Source: Brachycybe producta
Taxonomy: Eukaryota; Arthropoda; Diplopoda; Playtdesmida; Andrognathidae
Assembly: GCA_036925085.1 (NCBI GenBank)
Contig: JAUPFP010000046.1
Coordinates: 1,478,933 to 1,542,932 of the forward strand
Direction: 5' to 3'
DNA length: 64,000 nucleotides
This document shows, piece by piece, positions 61,076 to 64,000 of the stretch (its first letter is position 1; every line of letters starts with the position of its first letter). The translations under genes and the position numbers were made by a program. Under the pieces are notes generated by a model. That model had not been told where the DNA came from, ran no database searches, and saw nothing but the letters and a program-made list of their open reading frames with translations.

Positions 61076-61526
61076 TCAACTATTAACTGCAGTTAAAATG
61101 TCAACCGCAGTTAATTTTCTAGTGGTTATATTAACCATGGTTAAAGTTCTGAACAATGCAGTTAACTCAACTGCATTGACACATTGTAGTTAACCACATT
61201 ATTGAATGGTTAAATATGTCACTTCCTGTGTTTTCAAACAAATTTAACCTACAAACAACATGGCGGATAAGTGAGATCCACCCAATTTTTGACTGAATGA
61301 GGAATAATGAAAATTTCACAAAATTTAAAACTATTTAAGAGGAAGTGAAACCAAACAGGAAGTGACATAAAAAATCATTTAACCACAGTTAGTGTCTTTA
61401 TAAAAAAACGCAAGTATCACTTCTTGTTTGACTGCAGTTAACTATAACCTTGGTTAGGTAACTGCGGTTAACTATAACCTTGGTTATGTAACTGCAGTTA
61501 ATTTTTGTAGTGAAAACGAGGTATAA
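61076..61526. repeat. Element H, right-end-complete copy
   Basis: Contains ATTAACTGCAGTTAAAATGT, ACAACATGGCGGATAA, and ends TGTAGTGAAAACGAGGTATA, the complement of the left end of the 47.2 kb copy. AACTGC(A/G)GTTAACTATAACC is tandemly duplicated near the right end. Confidence 0.7.
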
Positions 61527-61924
61527 GGAGATAGTCCAAAGGGGTTATTTATTCTAAAGGAAACAACTCATTCAATTCAATGTGAACCACTTACCTGATT
61601 TTGGTTTCTAATTCTGTTTAATTAGAAAAAAATTAAGCTTTTGTCAAAAAGGGTTACATTTACTCTTCTAGTTTTTAAAACACATTAAATTGTATCTTTC
61701 TGAAAATACAGAATTACCAGAATTATGTTCCATTGCAAATGGTTAACTTATGGTATGGTTAGTGGTTAACCTTATTTTGACAACATAATGTGTCAACATA
61801 ATTCCCTTAAGTGATTGAGCTATCCTTCTAGTTTCTATAACACTTTCTAGTTTCTTCTTAAGATGTTTTAAGAACGGTTGATTATTCTGCGTTTCAGAAG
61901 AGCAAAATTAAGAGAAACTTGAAA

Positions 61925-62061
61925 AGTGTTTTAGAAACTAGAAGGGTAGCTCCTTGTTATAAAAATTATTCATCTTCAGACCATATTTTTTAATTTATTT
62001 TAAAAACATGAAAAATACTTCTTATGTAATGATTGAGCTACCCTTCTAGTTTCCGAAACAC
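61925..62061. repeat. Family A MITE, short
   Basis: AGTGTTTTAGAAACTAGAAG to CTACCCTTCTAGTTTCCGAA. The outer arm CAGAAGAGCAAAATTAAGAG lies just left. Lone right arms occur at 61660-61690 and 61815-61852. Confidence 0.8.
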
Positions 62062-62669
62062 AGAACAGAAGTTTCTGTTGATTTTGGTTCCTTGAAATAA
62101 CCAAGAGTTCGAGGGGAAGAAACAAACAAATCAGCGAATTAGAAAGAACGGTTGATTGATTTGATCAGAAGAGAGAGAGAGAGAGAGAGAGAAAAGTAGA
62201 AAAAACCACGGGAGGATTTAGTGAGGTTTTTCCGTGTTTTTGCTTCTTTATTTTCACCGATGGTTTGGTAACACGTGTTACGTATTAACAATGGCCCGTT
62301 AAATTTGATGAGGCGTTCAGCCAAAAATGAAAATCCTCCCTTCTTCTTCGTTTTCCTATCTGAATCCACGTGGCCCCTCTTCTCCCCTTAATCGTTAAAA
62401 ATGGGACCAAAAAAGGGGGGAATTCATATTGTGTATGTGTGGATTATTATGGGAATAAATGGGAAGAAAAAATGGGGGAGAGAAAAACGTATTGAGAAAA
62501 TATATAATTATTTAAAATTTGATTTTTATTATCTATTTTTAAATTACTACGATTTTGAGTCAATAAAATTGAGGAAAAAATTATTTAAGGCTGGTTTGAT
62601 AGTGTGAACGCCGCCGCCGCCGTCGCCGCGTTCACTCGGAACTTCCGGTTATTTCTTGTCTTTCGGACA

Positions 62670-62861
62670 CAGGCATCTGTAGACAGCTTCAGAATTTTCT
62701 TTGGCTCCGCCCTTTTATGAGCGACATCAATTTCTAATTGGTTTGTTACTAAGTCTGATGTCAAATGCCACGCCCTTTTTATTTCTAATTAGTTGATATT
62801 TGGTCTAACGCTCATAAAAGGGGCGGAGCCAAAGAAATTCTGAAGCTGTCTACAGATGCCT
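62670..62861. repeat. Palindromic element K2 inserted in a family A outer arm
   Basis: AGGCATCTGTAGACAGCTTC pairs with GAAGCTGTCTACAGATGCCT; TTTGGCTCCGCCC and TTTATGAGCG also have complements. TGTCTTTCGGA on the left and TGTCTTTCAGA on the right look like a target duplication of about 10 bp. The shared GGCTCCGCC inner motif links it to K1. Confidence 0.75.
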
Positions 62862-62901
62862 GTCTTTCAGACTGAGCAAAATAACGAGAAAAAAAATTGA
62901 A

Positions 62902-63060
62902 AATGGTTTAGAAACTAGAAGGATATCTTTTAAAATAAGCTTTTTATGTGTCTTCTGAAACTGCAGAATAAATCAAAACTTGACATAAAAAAAGTTTATT
63001 TTGAAAAATACTATCAACATATGATAAGTGATTGAGCTAGCCTTCTAGTTTCTTAACGCT
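62902..63060. repeat. Family A MITE, short
   Basis: ATGGTTTAGAAACTAGAAGG to GCCTTCTAGTTTCTTAACGC; AAAAAGTTTATTTTGAAAAA inside. K2 sits in its left outer arm. Confidence 0.8.
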
Positions 63061-63071
63061 TGAAATTTATT

Positions 63072-63250
63072 TTAAATGTTTTAGAAACTAGAAGGGTAAT
63101 TTAATCACATCAGTGTATTTTTTTCATGTTGACATTTGTTTAAAATAGACGTTTTATGTCAGTTTAAAAATAAATAACACAACTCTAAAGAAAGACAATA
63201 ATAAATGTTTCAGATTTTTGTTTATAGAAAAAGTTTATTTATAAGATAAC
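63072..63250. repeat. Family A MITE, right arm worn
   Basis: AATGTTTTAGAAACTAGAAG then TTTAAAATAGACGTTTTATG and AAAAAGTTTATTTATAAGAT; no clear terminal right arm. Confidence 0.65.
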
Positions 63251-63308
63251 ATCGCATTGCAATTTTGTTGTCAAAAGATTCATTGACTCAAGCGTCACAC
63301 GTGTTAGA

Positions 63309-63371
63309 CATTTTGGTCAGCCCCTCTGATGTCACAGCTTCTTGTGACAATCAGAGGGGCTGACCAAAATG
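63309..63371. repeat. 63 bp hairpin
   Basis: CATTTTGGTCAGCCCCTCTG ATGTCACA pairs with TTGTGACAATCAGAGGGGCT GACCAAAATG, stem about 27 bp with a small loop. No related full copy was found here; possibly a MITE remnant. Confidence 0.75.
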
Positions 63372-64000
63372 TTCTTTTCAACTTGTAATGGGGGGGGGGG
63401 GGTGTCCGAAGGGTTGACCAAATGTCAAATGTATTGAAGACATTTTTCGTTGAGAACTTTTGCTATCATACAGTTTTGATTTGAATTTGAAAAGTAGTGC
63501 CTGTGGCAGAGAGACAAAAGTCCAATTGCAACATGGTAAATGCATTATTAAAACTCAAGATACAAACCCCAATAACCCGCCTTCTCTATTAGATAAAATG
63601 ATACGTTGGAACCTTTGAGCAACCCCTATGACGTCACAAGCTTCCAATTTACAGTTGAGCGACTGTAAACTGCATAAACATCCGTCAGTATTTTTCGGCG
63701 AAAAGATATGGTTTACTAGATGAGGAACAAGTTTTTTTTTTTATTCTGGTTTTATGTTTGGTTCCTTCATTATATTATTATTAGAACCTTAGGAAGGATT
63801 TCTGGGATTGTCTGAATTATTGCACGTTGCAATTGAGAGAGAGAGAGACGAAATAAAAGGGAATGATGACATTTCACTCGGAAACTGAAGCTTATTATTC
63901 CCATTGCTTATAAACCGTTGAAAAATGTGTCCTTTTTTCCGTGTGTTGTTGTTTGTGTGAGCTTAATTAATTTTGATATTGGGGGGAAATGATTTTTCTG

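Larger units (their letters stand above)
54038..64000. other. Upstream intron or 5' flank, no supported exon
   Basis: No further minus-strand exon with a recognisable Gfi1 N-terminus is visible. The three ATGCC sites here on the minus strand (near 55654, 57588 and 62674) do not continue as MPRSFL. The region contains microsatellites, a GTGTGACACACAGCC minisatellite, an A-rich minisatellite, and C, D, H, K and A family repeats. No promoter could be assigned. Confidence 0.55.

Overview
This is AT-rich animal nuclear DNA, evidently from an invertebrate: introns with GT/AG borders, one C2H2 zinc-finger gene spread over about 32 kb, dense microsatellites, homopolymer G/C runs, and a very heavy load of short non-autonomous inverted-repeat transposons (MITEs). 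No bacterial-style gene organisation, rRNA, tRNA or intact transposase was seen. The phylum cannot be fixed from the window. The one gene is a Gfi1/senseless/pag-3 homologue with six fingers, as in vertebrate GFI1 (fly senseless has four, nematode pag-3 five), but with long poly-His, poly-Gly, poly-Pro and poly-Asn tracts.

Layout. 1-22161: 3' flank of the gene, made of MITEs, satellites and unassigned AT-rich sequence. 22162-54037 (minus strand): four coding exons of the Gfi1 homologue, in transcript order 54037-53870, 51166-50843, 31500-30280 and 22352-22162. All three introns are phase 1, and the exons join into one reading frame of 634 residues plus stop. The most upstream exon opens at a probable splice acceptor. 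No ATG-CC start for a SNAG-type N-terminus (MPRSFL) exists upstream on this strand, so the 5' end is probably outside the window. 54038-64000: upstream intron or 5' flank, with more repeats.

The repeats are the main novelty. One family (here 'family A') has arms reading TTTTAGAAACTAGAAGGG / CCCTTCTAGTTTCTAAAA and occurs more than 35 times. Its arms carry several different cores, often bounded by TTAA, and other elements sit inside A copies: a TTAA-flanked element 'E', an element 'B', and near-perfect palindromes 'K' with direct repeats of about 9-10 bp. Other families: mariner-type (TTAGGTTGGT ends, TA duplication), 'C' (GACCACTTTTGGTGGTC), 'D' (GGCTCGGATTTTTATGC), 'G', 'H', 'J' and several single palindromes. 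Family letters are local labels made for this annotation.

All calls come from reading by eye. Exon borders rest on reading frame, splice dinucleotides and recognition of the family; repeat borders are approximate to about 5-10 bases.
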